Shown: piece by piece, positions 1 to 8,197 of the stretch | Position numbering within the stretch: position 1 is the first letter of the stretch | Layout of the letters: each line of letters begins with the position of its first letter | Assembly (NCBI RefSeq): GCF_001685015.1 | Contig: NZ_MAYT01000001.1 | Coordinates: 781,088 to 845,087, forward strand | From: Pseudobacillus wudalianchiensis | GTDB lineage: Bacteria > Bacillota > Bacilli > Bacillales > Domibacillaceae | Length of the DNA stretch: 64,000 nucleotides | Reading direction: 5' to 3' | The notes under the pieces: generated by a model | Database searches by the model: none | The model's input: only the letters and a program-made list of their open reading frames with translations | Told to the model about the DNA's origin: nothing | Program-made: the position numbers and the translations under genes

Positions 1-10
1 TGCAATGGCA

Positions 11-39
11 GCCAGTACGTTACGATGTGCTGGCTTTTT
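11..39 (+). terminator. Intrinsic terminator at window edge
   Basis: An 8-bp stem (GCCAGTAC with GTGCTGGC, one G-T wobble) encloses an 8-nt loop and is followed by five T. It probably ends a plus-strand gene lying to the left of the window. Positions 40 to about 165 hold nothing recognisable. Confidence 0.6.
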
Positions 40-229
40 AAGCTTGCAGTAGCCTAACTAAATGTCTTTCTGTTGGTAGAGATGCTTGTTTCAGCGGAAC
101 GATTTATTTAGTAGGAGCAAGAGGCAATATATACGGGTAGACAGATGATTGACCTGAATGATTTTATTGATATAATTCTTACAGTATTATTATTTTGTAT
201 ATAATAATACTAAATTATTTTTAATGATA

Positions 230-311
230 AAGGCAAACTTATCGAAAGGTAAGGACGCAAAGCCACGGGTCTAAGGTTCACAAGCTCTGAACAATGACAG
301 CCGGGCTGCCA
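230..311 (+). promoter_or_regulatory. Cyclic-di-GMP-I (GEMM-I) riboswitch aptamer
   Basis: The hallmark GEMM-I elements appear in order: GGCAAAC at 232, a GAAA tetraloop closing the first helix at 244-247, the core GACGCAAAGCC at about 254-264, CUAA at about 271, a second hairpin (GGTTC/GAAC), then ATGACAGCCGGGCTGCC ending at about 310. The receptor for the tetraloop and the two G/C ligand-contact regions are in their usual places. A possible -10 (TATAAT, 200-205) lies just upstream. Between the aptamer and the gene at 371 there is a short GGAA/TTCC hairpin (about 315-330) without a U-run, so the output could be translational. That part is inference. Confidence 0.88.
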
Positions 312-370
312 AGTAGGAATAGGCTTCCTTATTTGGGTAATTACACGATTGAAGGTAGGGACCAAACTTG

Positions 371-673
371 ATGGAAGAGAACAAAGAACTAAGCAAAAGC
401 ATTCAACAATTTTATGAGTTATTAAAGAGATGTCCAGATAATGCCGAAGCTGCTTATGATTTTGTAGCTTACTTACGATCGTTATTAAAAATACAATCGA
501 AAGTGCCTTTGCCAGCTAATGAAATCATGACGCTGCTAAAAAAATATAAACCTCATGTGTTTTATACGTTAAAGAGAATGGCTAAAAAGAATTTGATGCT
601 CAATATTTTGACTGGAGTACCTGCAAATGTAGACGCTGCTGAAGAAAGGCTAAAAAAACTAGCCAATAGTTAA
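371..673 (+). CDS. Small unknown protein under c-di-GMP riboswitch control
   Basis: This encodes 100 residues from ATG 371; an in-frame TTG lies immediately before it at 368. GGTAGGG at 354-360 is the likely ribosome site. The protein is soluble, Lys/Glu/Leu-rich and predicted helical, with no signal peptide, membrane segment or cysteine pair. I do not recognise the family. It is the only gene between the riboswitch and the strong terminator at 758-805, so it is a single-gene unit whose expression should follow cyclic-di-GMP. A role in motility, biofilm or surface behaviour is suggested only by the riboswitch, not by the protein. Confidence 0.7.
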   Translation: MEENKELSKSIQQFYELLKRCPDNAEAAYDFVAYLRSLLKIQSKVPLPANEIMTLLKKYKPHVFYTLKRMAKKNLMLNILTGVPANVDAAEERLKKLANS

Positions 674-757
674 TGATTCAATAAACAGTACACCTTGAAA
701 TACACGAACAATCAATCTAAAAACAAGTCGTTAAAGCTAGCTGTCTGGCATAAAACC

Positions 758-805
758 AAAACAGAAAGAGGCATCACTCTTAGAAGAGGTGCCTCTTTCT
801 GTTTT
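758..805. terminator. Strong hairpin terminator
   Basis: The 18-bp stem AAAACAGAAAGAGGCATC pairs with GGTGCCTCTTTCTGTTTT with one G-T wobble. A and T runs on either side let it work in both directions. It ends the riboswitch-controlled gene. Confidence 0.8.
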
Positions 806-1818
806 CCGGTAGATAAGGGATGACCTTCCTGAGAAAACAGAGAGAAACTTTTAATGAATATTAAATTTCAGTGTGTGAAAAATTCAAATATTGACAACCC
901 TATTTCTAGACGATTAGCAGCCTTAGTTTTAATGAGCCTTTCTTTAAATAGTCATATCTATCGGTTTTCAGTTAATCTGTATTGTCTATTTTCCAATAAT
1001 CCCTATTAAGGAAAAGAATACATTATCATTAGGTTATATAAAATGTAGCGATCTGAGGACATTAGGCAGATCAGAAGATCTCTCTCATATTTCTCAAGCA
1101 GTTCCTTCTGCCTTTGTTGTATTAGGCATTGGCAAAGAGGGAGAATCGCCTGTTCCCAATCCTCGTATGCATCAACAGGAAGAAATGTCCAAATACGATT
1201 CGGCCTTACATGCCAATGTGGCGATGGAATGGTTCCCAACATAAATAAAAATAAGATTAATTAATAAATAAACCGAGAAGTATTGTATATAAACTTCTCG
1301 GTTTATTTATTCTTACAAACTCCAGCGGAATACAGCCGGGATTTATATCTTTATATGCTAATGAAAATCGATGTTACGGAATAGGGGGGAGAAGCCCAGT
1401 CTATCGATTTTCTTCTTCCTGCATAAAAGAGCTTAACTGCAGCTTTACGCAAAATGAAAAGAATTAAAAAACAATCTTTATTCCGAATAGCCTTTTAAAT
1501 GAAGCATATATTGCTAATCATATTTGGGATCATTTATATGGAGCAAAAATGATTGATTTCTGTTTTCTCAATTCCTTATAAAAACTGAAACTAACTTAGC
1601 ATGGAGAACTATGTGCTGTGAATAACTGAAAATGAATGGCATCGGGTCGGAAGAGGCTGCCTATTTTTATTTATCATAAGAAGAGGGAGCTATAAATTAG
1701 GCTTTCGTTCTATTTTGTAATAAGTAAAATTTTTATTTTTTACCTGAATAATAAGGAACGATGAAAGTGACACCTTCTAAAGAACCAGTAACGGATTAAA
1801 AGGTGTTTAAGAAAACGA
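806..1818. other. Gene-poor stretch
   Basis: I see no convincing gene here. There is one strong hairpin (1263-1311, listed separately) and a 10-bp inverted repeat GAAAATCGAT/ATCGATTTTC at 1363-1372 and 1403-1412. A minus-strand open frame at 1006-1242 lacks a ribosome site. The base composition is AT-rich and looks like decayed or intergenic DNA. Confidence 0.5.
1263..1311. terminator. Perfect 19-bp hairpin, bidirectional terminator-like
   Basis: Positions 1263-1281 and 1293-1311 are perfect reverse complements with an 11-nt loop. A-rich and T-rich ends give each strand a run of U. No recognisable gene ends on either side, so it may be left over from lost genes. Confidence 0.6.
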
Positions 1819-1980
1819 TTATGGGTGATGATCACCATTTTCACTGCTAATGACAGAGCATAACAGCAAAATATCTTGATGAATTTCTTTCTTAATGGAC
1901 TCTTTTGGACAGCCATAGTACTCATCTATTAACTTACCTAGTTCCTTCATGAATATAACCAATTCAGAGTCAGAAATCAT
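1819..1980 (-). CDS. Small protein of unknown function, 53 aa
   Basis: This begins at ATG 1980, preceded on the minus strand by AGGAGGACTTCGG, a textbook ribosome site with 7-nt spacing. The product (MISDSELVIFMKELGK...) is 53 residues, with an amphipathic helical first half (ELGKLIDEYYG) and an acidic, His-containing tail. The size and helical start recall small Spo0E-like phosphatases, but the SQELD signature of that family is absent, so I do not assign it. The strong ribosome site is the main argument that it is translated. Confidence 0.5.
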   Translation of the reverse strand: MISDSELVIFMKELGKLIDEYYGCPKESIKKEIHQDILLLCSVISSENGDHHP

Positions 1981-2111
1981 CCGAAGTCCTCCTTTACTAC
2001 CTAGGTAATTAAGTCTATATTACCATTCGATTTAGAGCGAAGACAAGTCAGAGGGAGTAAACAGACCTATATAAGGGAGGGGAAATAACCATGCCCTTTC
2101 ATCCGAATAGA

Positions 2112-2133
2112 AAACGCCAAAAAACAGGCGTTT
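2112..2133 (-). terminator. Terminator of the 48-aa gene
   Basis: The stem AAACGCC/GGCGTTT encloses an 8-nt loop. On the minus strand it is followed by TTTTC. It lies directly after the stop of the gene at 2137-2283. Confidence 0.6.
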
Positions 2134-2136
2134 AAA

Positions 2137-2283
2137 TTACTTTTTATTGATCTTGCCATCATTGCCCTTATCAATTCCAGTTGCGTTATTAATGGTTTGC
2201 ATAATTAAATTTAGCCCTTGGTCCATTGCATTCATTGAATTAGCTTTTTGACCAATTTTTTTATCCTTTGTCTGTTTTTTCAT
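2137..2283 (-). CDS. Small Lys/Asn-rich protein, 48 aa
   Basis: This reads from ATG 2283 to TAA 2137, with AAGGAGTGGTAAGG directly upstream on the minus strand and a hairpin terminator directly downstream. That makes it a complete miniature transcription unit. The peptide is basic and hydrophilic (begins MKKQTKDKKIGQK, ends GKINKK), with no membrane segment. I do not recognise it. Composition and size resemble small acid-soluble or spore-associated peptides of Bacillus, but no specific motif supports that. Confidence 0.5.
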   Translation of the reverse strand: MKKQTKDKKIGQKANSMNAMDQGLNLIMQTINNATGIDKGNDGKINKK

Positions 2284-2361
2284 CCTTACCACTCCTTAAC
2301 ATATAGTGTTTGCTGCAGGCTGAAAAATATTCACAAGAAGTAAAAGGGTAAATAAATTACA

Positions 2362-2413
2362 TTGACATTTTTAACGGTTAATTGTTAACCTTTTATAAAA
2401 TAATGTTTACAAA
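2362..2413 (+). promoter_or_regulatory. BirA operator and promoter of the bio operon
   Basis: The half-sites ATTGTTAACC (2381-2390) and TGTTTACAAA (2404-2413) are separated by exactly 13 bp. The layout is that of the B. subtilis bioW operator, and the second arm matches 7 of 10 positions of the expected complement. A TATAAA -10-like element (2394-2399) sits inside the spacer, as in B. subtilis, so bound BirA would block RNA polymerase. A TTGACA lies at 2362-2367, although its distance from that -10 is not ideal. BirA with biotinyl-5'-AMP is the known repressor of such sites. Confidence 0.8.
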
Positions 2414-2475
2414 AATGTGATTTTTAGAAGCAGTGGGGATTACATGAACAAACGACAAGGATAGGGGATAGACGT

Positions 2476-3267
2476 ATGCAGCAGGAAAGATATTATAGCG
2501 TGAGAATGAGAGCGGCTAGGAATGGAACCTATGAAGGCGACGGAAAGCACATCTCTGGAGGAGAGCTGCTTTCCACCTACAATAATATAAAACAAGCTGT
2601 AAACGCTTTATTGGACAAGGCTTTAACTCATTCACGAGGGAATCCCGATTTTATGCAGATTCAGTTTGAGGCGATTACTGAACCTATTGAGTGTATTCCT
2701 CCACTTACAATTAAAACGCATGAAGTAGAGTCGGCAGACAGAGGAAAGGAATTGTCTCAGGAGCTGTTAGCAAAGGCGGGTATTCAGAGGAAAGTGATTG
2801 AAAAGGCCTATCGTTACTTGGAAAAATATTCAAATATGAGAGGGGCTATGTTAGTAGATATCCATTCAGGTGAACGGGTGGATGATAGAGGAAGCAAGGG
2901 TGTACGGGTTTCTCGGATGGATTGGTTAAATGATAATTTTGAAAAATGGGCCGCTCATTATGGGCTTCCTAATCATTCTCGAATGAAAGAGGCTCTTATC
3001 CTGGCTTCAAAGGTGAGTGCCTATCCAGCTACCGTGGCCGAATTATGTTGGTCGGATGATCCAGAGTACATCACTGGTTATGTAGCCAGTAAAGAGATGG
3101 GCTACCAGCGCATTAACAAATTAAAAGAATATGGGGATGAACAAGGCTGCCGTATCTTTTTTGTAGATGCTTCAAGAGAATGGGATCGCTATCTTTACTA
3201 TTTAGAGAAGCAGCCAGTATTTATCCATTGGGAGGGCAAAAGAGATGGCGAATGTGAAGATGGATGA
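2476..3267 (+). CDS. bioW: 6-carboxyhexanoate-CoA ligase (pimeloyl-CoA synthetase)
   Basis: BioW activates pimelate with ATP and CoA to pimeloyl-CoA, the acyl donor for biotin ring assembly. The 263-residue product has the usual BioW length and start (YYSVRMRAARNG), an internal SGGE segment near residue 27, the RGAMLVDIHSGER block around 122-134 and the GVRVSRMDW block around 141-149. It is the first gene behind the BirA operator and overlaps bioF by 23 bp, implying translational coupling. ATG 2476 is preceded by a weak GATAGGGG ribosome site. In B. subtilis the operon continues with bioA, bioF, bioD, bioB and bioI; here bioA, bioD and bioB are missing. Confidence 0.93.
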   Translation: MQQERYYSVRMRAARNGTYEGDGKHISGGELLSTYNNIKQAVNALLDKALTHSRGNPDFMQIQFEAITEPIECIPPLTIKTHEVESADRGKELSQELLAKAGIQRKVIEKAYRYLEKYSNMRGAMLVDIHSGERVDDRGSKGVRVSRMDWLNDNFEKWAAHYGLPNHSRMKEALILASKVSAYPATVAELCWSDDPEYITGYVASKEMGYQRINKLKEYGDEQGCRIFFVDASREWDRYLYYLEKQPVFIHWEGKRDGECEDG

Positions 3268-4441
3268 ATGGTTAAACGGTCGATTAGATAAAACAAAAGA
3301 ATCGGGTTTGCATCGGCAATTAAAAACGATGCATTCAGCTCCTTGCTCTAAAGTAGTAATCAACGGCAGAAATCAGCTTGTTTTTTCATCGAATAATTAT
3401 TTAGGGCTGGCAAACGATGAACGCTTAGTATATGCAGCGGAAACCATTTTGCATGAGTTTGGTGTAGGAAGCAGCGGTTCAAGACTTACGACGGGCCATA
3501 CGGAGTGGCATCAAAAACTTGAAAACAAAATAGCAGCCTTTAAGCAGACAGAAGCCGCCCTTTTATTCTCAAGCGGCTATTTAGCAAATGTCGGTGTACT
3601 GTCTTCCTTGCCGGAAAAGGGGGATGTTGTTTTTAGCGATCAATTAAATCATGCCAGTATCATCGATGGGTGCCGGCTATCGAGAGCGGATACAATCATT
3701 TATAACCATGTTGATATGAAGGATCTTGAAGAAAAATTAAAAGACTCAGACTCCTACCGCCGGCGTTTTATTGTAACAGATGGAGTGTTCAGTATGGATG
3801 GGACGATTGCCCCGCTTGATCAGATCATGACACTTGCTAGAAGCTACGGTGCATTTGTCATCGTAGATGATGCTCACGCTACAGGTGTTTTAGGGGAAAA
3901 CGGCAGAGGGACGAGCGAATATTTTGGTGTTTCGCCGGATATAGTGATTGGTACTTTGAGCAAAGCGGTTGGGGCAGAAGGCGGATTCGTTGCTGGTTCA
4001 AGGGTGCTCATTGATTTTTTATTGAATCACGCGAGAACATTTATTTTTCAAACAGCCATTCCCCCTTCGATTTGTGCTGCCGCTTATGCCGCCTTCGAAA
4101 TTATCGAGCATAGTAAGGAAAAGCGCCGGCTATTGCTGTCAAGGATAAAACAAATAAAAAACAGTTTAGAAAAGATGGGATATACCGTAAAAGGAGATGA
4201 CACACCAATCATTCCCGTAATCATTGGAGACACCTACAAGGCAGTAGCCTTTGCAAGTAGGCTTCAAGAAGAAGGAATATACGCACCAGCGATTCGTCCG
4301 CCAACAGTCGCGATCGGGGAAAGCCGTATTCGATTAACCGTTACGGCTGATCACAGCTTGAAAGAAATCGATCATTTGTTATCATCATTTCATTTAATTG
4401 GAAAAGAGTTGAATGTCATTTCAGAAGCGGCTCTTCTATAG
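3245..4441 (+). CDS. bioF: 8-amino-7-oxononanoate synthase
   Basis: This PLP enzyme of the alpha-oxoamine synthase family condenses pimeloyl-CoA (or -ACP) with L-alanine to 8-amino-7-oxononanoate. The 398-residue product carries SSNNYLGLA near residue 49, the HASIIDGCRLS region near 136, the DDAHATG cofactor motif at 208-214 and the PLP lysine in TLSKAVGAEGG (K240). The chosen start ATG 3245 has GGGAGG 9 nt upstream inside bioW. A GTG at 3254 would align with the shorter B. subtilis N-terminus (MKMDEWLNGRLD) but is less well placed for the ribosome site. Confidence 0.93.
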   Translation: MANVKMDEWLNGRLDKTKESGLHRQLKTMHSAPCSKVVINGRNQLVFSSNNYLGLANDERLVYAAETILHEFGVGSSGSRLTTGHTEWHQKLENKIAAFKQTEAALLFSSGYLANVGVLSSLPEKGDVVFSDQLNHASIIDGCRLSRADTIIYNHVDMKDLEEKLKDSDSYRRRFIVTDGVFSMDGTIAPLDQIMTLARSYGAFVIVDDAHATGVLGENGRGTSEYFGVSPDIVIGTLSKAVGAEGGFVAGSRVLIDFLLNHARTFIFQTAIPPSICAAAYAAFEIIEHSKEKRRLLLSRIKQIKNSLEKMGYTVKGDDTPIIPVIIGDTYKAVAFASRLQEEGIYAPAIRPPTVAIGESRIRLTVTADHSLKEIDHLLSSFHLIGKELNVISEAALL

Positions 4442-4474
4442 GGAGAGCAAATTTTACAAAGATGGGGGCATAGC

Positions 4475-5698
4475 ATGGCGAACGATGTAAAAGAAAAACA
4501 GGAATTCCGAGAGGCGGCATTTTCACTGTCTTCTCCTGAGTGTTTGAACAACCCTTATCCAACTTATGAGCAGCTGCGTTCCGTGCATCCTATTTATAGG
4601 GGGATGGCATTTAAGAATCCAGGATGGTATGTCACTGGATACGACGAGGCGCTAATGATTCTAAAAGATGCTAGATTTAAGAATCGTATGTCACTGCCAC
4701 AGACGACCCGGAAATATGAAGCGCTTAAACGAGTTCAGAGCGATATGATGCTTTTCAAAAATGGGCAAGATCATAAACGTTTACGTCTGCTCGTTAGTCG
4801 AGTGTTTACTCCGGATGTTGTGGAAAGTTACCGGTCGTATATAGAAGAAACGGTTCATGAGTTACTGAATAAGGTACAGTACAATTATAAATTGGATGTT
4901 ATTGCAGACTTGGCGTTTCCTTTGGCTAGTCTTGTTATTGCCAAGATAATAGGAATCCCGGCAGAGGATCGCCATCAATTCAGAGAGTGGGCTGTCAGCT
5001 TAATTCAAACGATTGACTTTACTCGTTCAAGGAAGGCATTAATAGATGGGAACGATACGACAAAAAGGCTGCTCGTTTACTTTAAGGAACTAATCCAGAA
5101 GCGAAGACAAAACAGGAAACAAGACCTTATCAGCAGGCTGATAGAGGAGAAGCAGCAAGGAGATAAGTTAACAGACGAAGAGATTTTGGCAACTTGTATT
5201 TTACTCGTCATTGCCGGTCATGAAACAACGGTAAATCTTATTAGCAATTCAATTCTATGTTTATTGAACCATTCTACACAGCTAGCTAGATTAAAGGAAA
5301 ATCCATCGTTAATTGACGCTGCTGTGGAAGAATGTTTACGTTATGAAAGCCCGACTCAGATGACGGCTCGTACAGCATCGGAAGACATAGAGGTTAACGG
5401 CGTTGAGATAAAACAAGGTGATCAAGTTTACATCTTGCTTGGAGCGGCTAACCGTGATTCGAAGAAATTTAGCCGTCCCAACACGCTAGATATTACCCGA
5501 AATCCGAATCCTCATCTAGCATTTGGATATGGAACCCACTTTTGTCTCGGTTCTTCGTTAGCACGCCTAGAGGCACAAGTTGCTGTTCAAACATTGCTTC
5601 AACGAATGGACCATCTTCAAATTGCTTCACCAGACTTACAATGGAGAAAATTACTTGGTTTTAGAGCGCTGAAAGAATTGCCCGTTACTTTTGGCTAA
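4475..5698 (+). CDS. bioI: Cytochrome P450 BioI, pimeloyl-forming
   Basis: BioI (CYP107H type) cleaves the chain of acyl-ACP to yield pimeloyl-ACP, a second way to supply BioF. The 407-residue soluble P450 has the I-helix motif AGHETT at 247-252, the ExxR pair E286-R289 in VEECLRYESPTQMTAR, and the heme loop AFGYGTHFCLG with ligand C357. The segments SLIQTIDFTRSRKAL and HETTVNLISNS closely match my recollection of B. subtilis BioI. It follows bioF by 33 bp with an AAAGATGGGGG ribosome site. Having both BioW and BioI gives pimelate-dependent and fatty-acid-dependent routes to the same intermediate. The electron donor flavodoxin is not in the window. Confidence 0.92.
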   Translation: MANDVKEKQEFREAAFSLSSPECLNNPYPTYEQLRSVHPIYRGMAFKNPGWYVTGYDEALMILKDARFKNRMSLPQTTRKYEALKRVQSDMMLFKNGQDHKRLRLLVSRVFTPDVVESYRSYIEETVHELLNKVQYNYKLDVIADLAFPLASLVIAKIIGIPAEDRHQFREWAVSLIQTIDFTRSRKALIDGNDTTKRLLVYFKELIQKRRQNRKQDLISRLIEEKQQGDKLTDEEILATCILLVIAGHETTVNLISNSILCLLNHSTQLARLKENPSLIDAAVEECLRYESPTQMTARTASEDIEVNGVEIKQGDQVYILLGAANRDSKKFSRPNTLDITRNPNPHLAFGYGTHFCLGSSLARLEAQVAVQTLLQRMDHLQIASPDLQWRKLLGFRALKELPVTFG

Positions 5699-5771
5699 AC
5701 AAGTCACAGGTGTTTTCATAGTTTGTTATACTATAAAGAAAAAGAGTGATAAACCTCAGGAGGTACAAACT

Positions 5772-5978
5772 ATGGATAAAGGAACTAGTACAATTGAAAA
5801 TTGCCCTATTTGCAATAGGGCTAATCATTGCTGCAATTCTATGGATAAAAACTTAGGGATTTGCTGGTGCAGTCAGGAATTCTTTCCAAAAGAGATTTTT
5901 GATCTTGTACCTCCTGAGCAATTAAGAAAAACATGCATTTGTAAAAACTGCTTAGATCAGTTTAAAAGTCAACTTTGA
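5772..5978 (+). CDS. Cysteine-rich CWC-type small protein
   Basis: The product has 68 residues from ATG 5772, which has AGGAGG at 5758-5763. The same open frame extends upstream to 5691, but only this start has a ribosome site. It contains eight cysteines, arranged CPICNRANHCC, CWC and CICKNC. The GICWC segment followed by a second Cys pair is typical of the small cysteine-rich CWC family, thought to bind metal. A TATACT -10-like element at 5727-5732 suggests its own promoter just past bioI. Its function is unknown, and proximity to biotin genes is not evidence of a role there. Confidence 0.65.
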   Translation: MDKGTSTIENCPICNRANHCCNSMDKNLGICWCSQEFFPKEIFDLVPPEQLRKTCICKNCLDQFKSQL

Positions 5979-5997
5979 CCGGAGACTGGCTGGAATG

Positions 5998-6786
5998 TTA
6001 CTTGCTTTTTTGTAAAACATACTGGACCCCTTTGTGTAAGTCAGAAAATGTCATGATGTTAAATGTTATACCCAGACTGGTAAGAGTTTGAGCTATTTCA
6101 GGCCGGATCCCGACGATGATACATTCAGTCCCAAGCAGGCTGGCTGCTTCTGTTGCTTGCATAAAGTGATTGGCTACATAGGTATCCACAACAGGAACAC
6201 CTGTAACATCAATTAGCACATATTCACTGTTAAATTGCGCAATCCCTTTCAATAAATTCTCTTTAATGATGCCAGCACGGTCATCGCTAATGTTGCCAAT
6301 AAGAGGTAGAATACAGGCTTTTCGAAATACGGGTATCATAGGAGCTGTTAGTTTGTCCAGCTCTTCCTGTTGCCTCCTATAAGTACTTTGCCATCTTTCT
6401 GAGCAATCGTTTACTAAATGAGTGACAACAGGGTCGAACCATCCATCTACCTCCTCATAAAGAGAGAGGATTTGCTCTCTTGATGGTTCTACTTGTAATA
6501 GGATTTTTAATATATTCCGTCGAAATATTTGGAAAGCAGCGGTAAGGTAGTTGAGTGACCAATCTTTTTCCATAAGGTCTATGTAAAATTTCCTTAATTC
6601 GGAAAACCTCTCTGTATCGTACTTCTGTATACTGTTGTTGACTAACTCAAATATCTTTTCATTTAAAGCGTCGTCTTTTTTAAAAGGTTCCATATTCGGA
6701 TCTTCGATAGAGTGGATATCCTTTTTCCATTCTCTCAACAGTTCTTGTTGATGAACTTGTAATAGCTTCAATATATAAGAATTCAC
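5998..6786 (-). CDS. RsbR-type STAS domain protein (stressosome paralogue)
   Basis: RsbR paralogues form the stressosome with RsbS and RsbT and feed signals to the sigma-B pathway. The protein has a helical N-terminal half of about 150 residues (globin-like sensor fold expected) and a C-terminal STAS domain with DVTGVPVVDTYVANHF around the phosphorylated Thr, followed by GIRPEIAQTL. The start is set at GTG 6786 because the minus strand has GGGAGG 7 nt before it. Upstream in-frame ATG codons lack such a site, so the product is 262 aa. No rsbS, rsbT or sigB is nearby, so this is a dispersed paralogue like those of B. subtilis. Confidence 0.8.
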   Translation of the reverse strand: MNSYILKLLQVHQQELLREWKKDIHSIEDPNMEPFKKDDALNEKIFELVNNSIQKYDTERFSELRKFYIDLMEKDWSLNYLTAAFQIFRRNILKILLQVEPSREQILSLYEEVDGWFDPVVTHLVNDCSERWQSTYRRQQEELDKLTAPMIPVFRKACILPLIGNISDDRAGIIKENLLKGIAQFNSEYVLIDVTGVPVVDTYVANHFMQATEAASLLGTECIIVGIRPEIAQTLTSLGITFNIMTFSDLHKGVQYVLQKSK

Positions 6787-7101
6787 TGGTTTACCTCCCA
6801 AATCGGAAAGAGTTTCTCGTCTATAAAAGTTAGGGATACTCATTTTAACTAGAAATTTCCCGACTGAAGGACGAATGAAACATGTCACCCAGGGAAAGAG
6901 TCTTATGTACTGCCTTAGGAAGAAAAACTCTAACCACTCGTACGATGTTCTCTACGCCTGCAGGTGAAAGAAAAATCTTTATTTGAGAGCAGGCTTCGTT
7001 TTTAAAGAAATGGGGATGACAAAAAAATGGACCTAAACAGAAAAGTTTCTTGTTTAGGTCCATTTTTTGGCTTTGCCTTATGAAATGAAGCCTTCTTACT
7101 A
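6787..7101. other. Intergenic, terminator only
   Basis: This stretch holds the perfect hairpin at 7022-7068 and probably the promoter of the RsbR-type gene. A 72-codon minus-strand open frame (6845-7063) runs through the hairpin and has no ribosome site, so I do not call it a gene. Confidence 0.5.
7022..7068 (-). terminator. Terminator after the DUF5342-like gene
   Basis: A perfect 17-bp stem (7022-7038 with 7052-7068) has six A/T pairs at its base, giving a U-run in either direction. Confidence 0.8.
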
Positions 7102-7320
7102 TTATTGTTCTAAATGATCTGTTATCAAGTCATAAACTTGAGATTCAATAGCTTCGACATGGCTGTCCCCAAGGTTTTGCTTAGGGTGAGGGTTAAACCA
7201 GTGAATCTCCCCCTCGTGGAAAAGACCTCGATAGTCCATTCCTTCAACATTTAGCTTGAACTGATGACGTTCATGAACTTGATCTTCAAACATTGGTTCT
7301 ACTTCGAAATCTTGAAACAT
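7102..7320 (-). CDS. DUF5342 / YheE-like small protein
   Basis: The 72-residue acidic protein starts at ATG 7320 with TAGGAGGAATTTATT upstream. It shows the arrangement of the YheE/DUF5342 family: an N-terminal F-x-V-x-P-MFE segment, a central strand with MDYRGLFHEGEIHWFNPHP, and a C-terminal helix. The family has no established function. Family membership is assigned from remembered pattern only, so it is moderately certain. Confidence 0.6.
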   Translation of the reverse strand: MFQDFEVEPMFEDQVHERHQFKLNVEGMDYRGLFHEGEIHWFNPHPKQNLGDSHVEAIESQVYDLITDHLEQ

Positions 7321-7485
7321 AATAAATTCCTCCTAGATAATGATATTCTTTATTAAAGTCTCTCCGCAAATGAATAGAAGTATGCTTTTTCTCGTGCCTA
7401 ATCAAACTGAGGAAATCGTTAGACTAACGTAATGATTAGCGAATGAACCGCTCTTTTTCGTTATGATGGCACTTTTTTAAGTCCT

Positions 7486-8037
7486 TTAATCATCTAATTC
7501 AACATTTAACACTTTTCCATTTTCGGCATTAACTTTTACTTCTATTTCATGATCATTCGCTGTACTAATTTCAAACTCATACACTAAGCGGTTATGATCA
7601 TCTTCCAACTCTGCCTCCGTAACAGTGCCTTTTACTCGGTCTAAGGCAATTTTTTTCGCCTCTTCTAATGACACGTTAGGAGAGAGATTTTGCTGCTTGA
7701 AGTCTTTCTCTTCAGAGTCATTTTTAGATTGAATCTCCTCATTGTATTTCATTACTTTTCCTGTTGCTGCATCAATTTCTATGTCAAATTCTCGGTTTTG
7801 TTTAAGGATTTCAATATCGTATTTTTTACTTCCTTCATCACTTTCTAATTCAATGTCTGTGACAGTACCGCCTTTTGATGTATATAGAGCAATATCTTTT
7901 GCTTTCGCTTCACTAATGGTATGCGTAGATGTAGTGGTTTGGGCAACTGCTGCTTGATGTTCCGTTACGGTATAAGCACCGGCACCTAAACCTCCTATAA
8001 CCAAAACACTTGTTAATAACTTCGTGATGGATGTCAT
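7486..8037 (-). CDS. Secreted PepSY-domain protein (YkoI-like)
   Basis: This 183-residue protein has an N-terminal hydrophobic segment (about residues 5-22, probable signal peptide or anchor) followed by two PepSY repeats: IALYTSKGGTVTDIELESDEG..YDIEI (about 50-95) and AKKIALDRVKGTVTEAELEDDHNRLVYEFEI (about 125-160), ending in EVKVNAENGKVLNVE. PepSY domains occur in peptidase inhibitors and envelope proteins. AAGGAGGT precedes ATG 8037. It is the last of a block of two PepSY genes, a kinase and a regulator on one strand. The layout matches the B. subtilis ykoG-ykoH-ykoI neighbourhood, suggesting an envelope-stress output. Confidence 0.8.
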   Translation of the reverse strand: MTSITKLLTSVLVIGGLGAGAYTVTEHQAAVAQTTTSTHTISEAKAKDIALYTSKGGTVTDIELESDEGSKKYDIEILKQNREFDIEIDAATGKVMKYNEEIQSKNDSEEKDFKQQNLSPNVSLEEAKKIALDRVKGTVTEAELEDDHNRLVYEFEISTANDHEIEVKVNAENGKVLNVELDD

Positions 8038-8197
8038 GTTCAGTACCTCCTTGTTTTGTTTGTATAGTTATCATAACCATTCATTTTTAAAGAAAAAGAA
8101 GAAGAAGTTTAAAATTGTCTTAGAAATTCCAAAGAATATTCATTAATTGGTTTTAGCATCAGCATCTTTATTTAAGTAGGTCTAGAAGAAAAAGAAC

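Noticed and set aside
1006-1242. Minus-strand frame of 78 codons
   Set aside because: It has no ribosome site before the ATG, no recognised family and lies in decayed-looking DNA. It could be a gene fragment but cannot be supported.
1740-1925. Minus-strand frame of 61 codons overlapping the 53-aa gene
   Set aside because: The other frame (1819-1980) has the strong ribosome site, and this one has none.
2444-2464. Six-codon upstream frame in the bioW leader (MNKRQG)
   Set aside because: A GTGGGG sequence precedes it, but such short frames are expected by chance and BirA control already explains regulation.
6845-7063. Minus-strand frame of 72 codons
   Set aside because: It reads through the perfect terminator hairpin at 7022-7068 and lacks a ribosome site.
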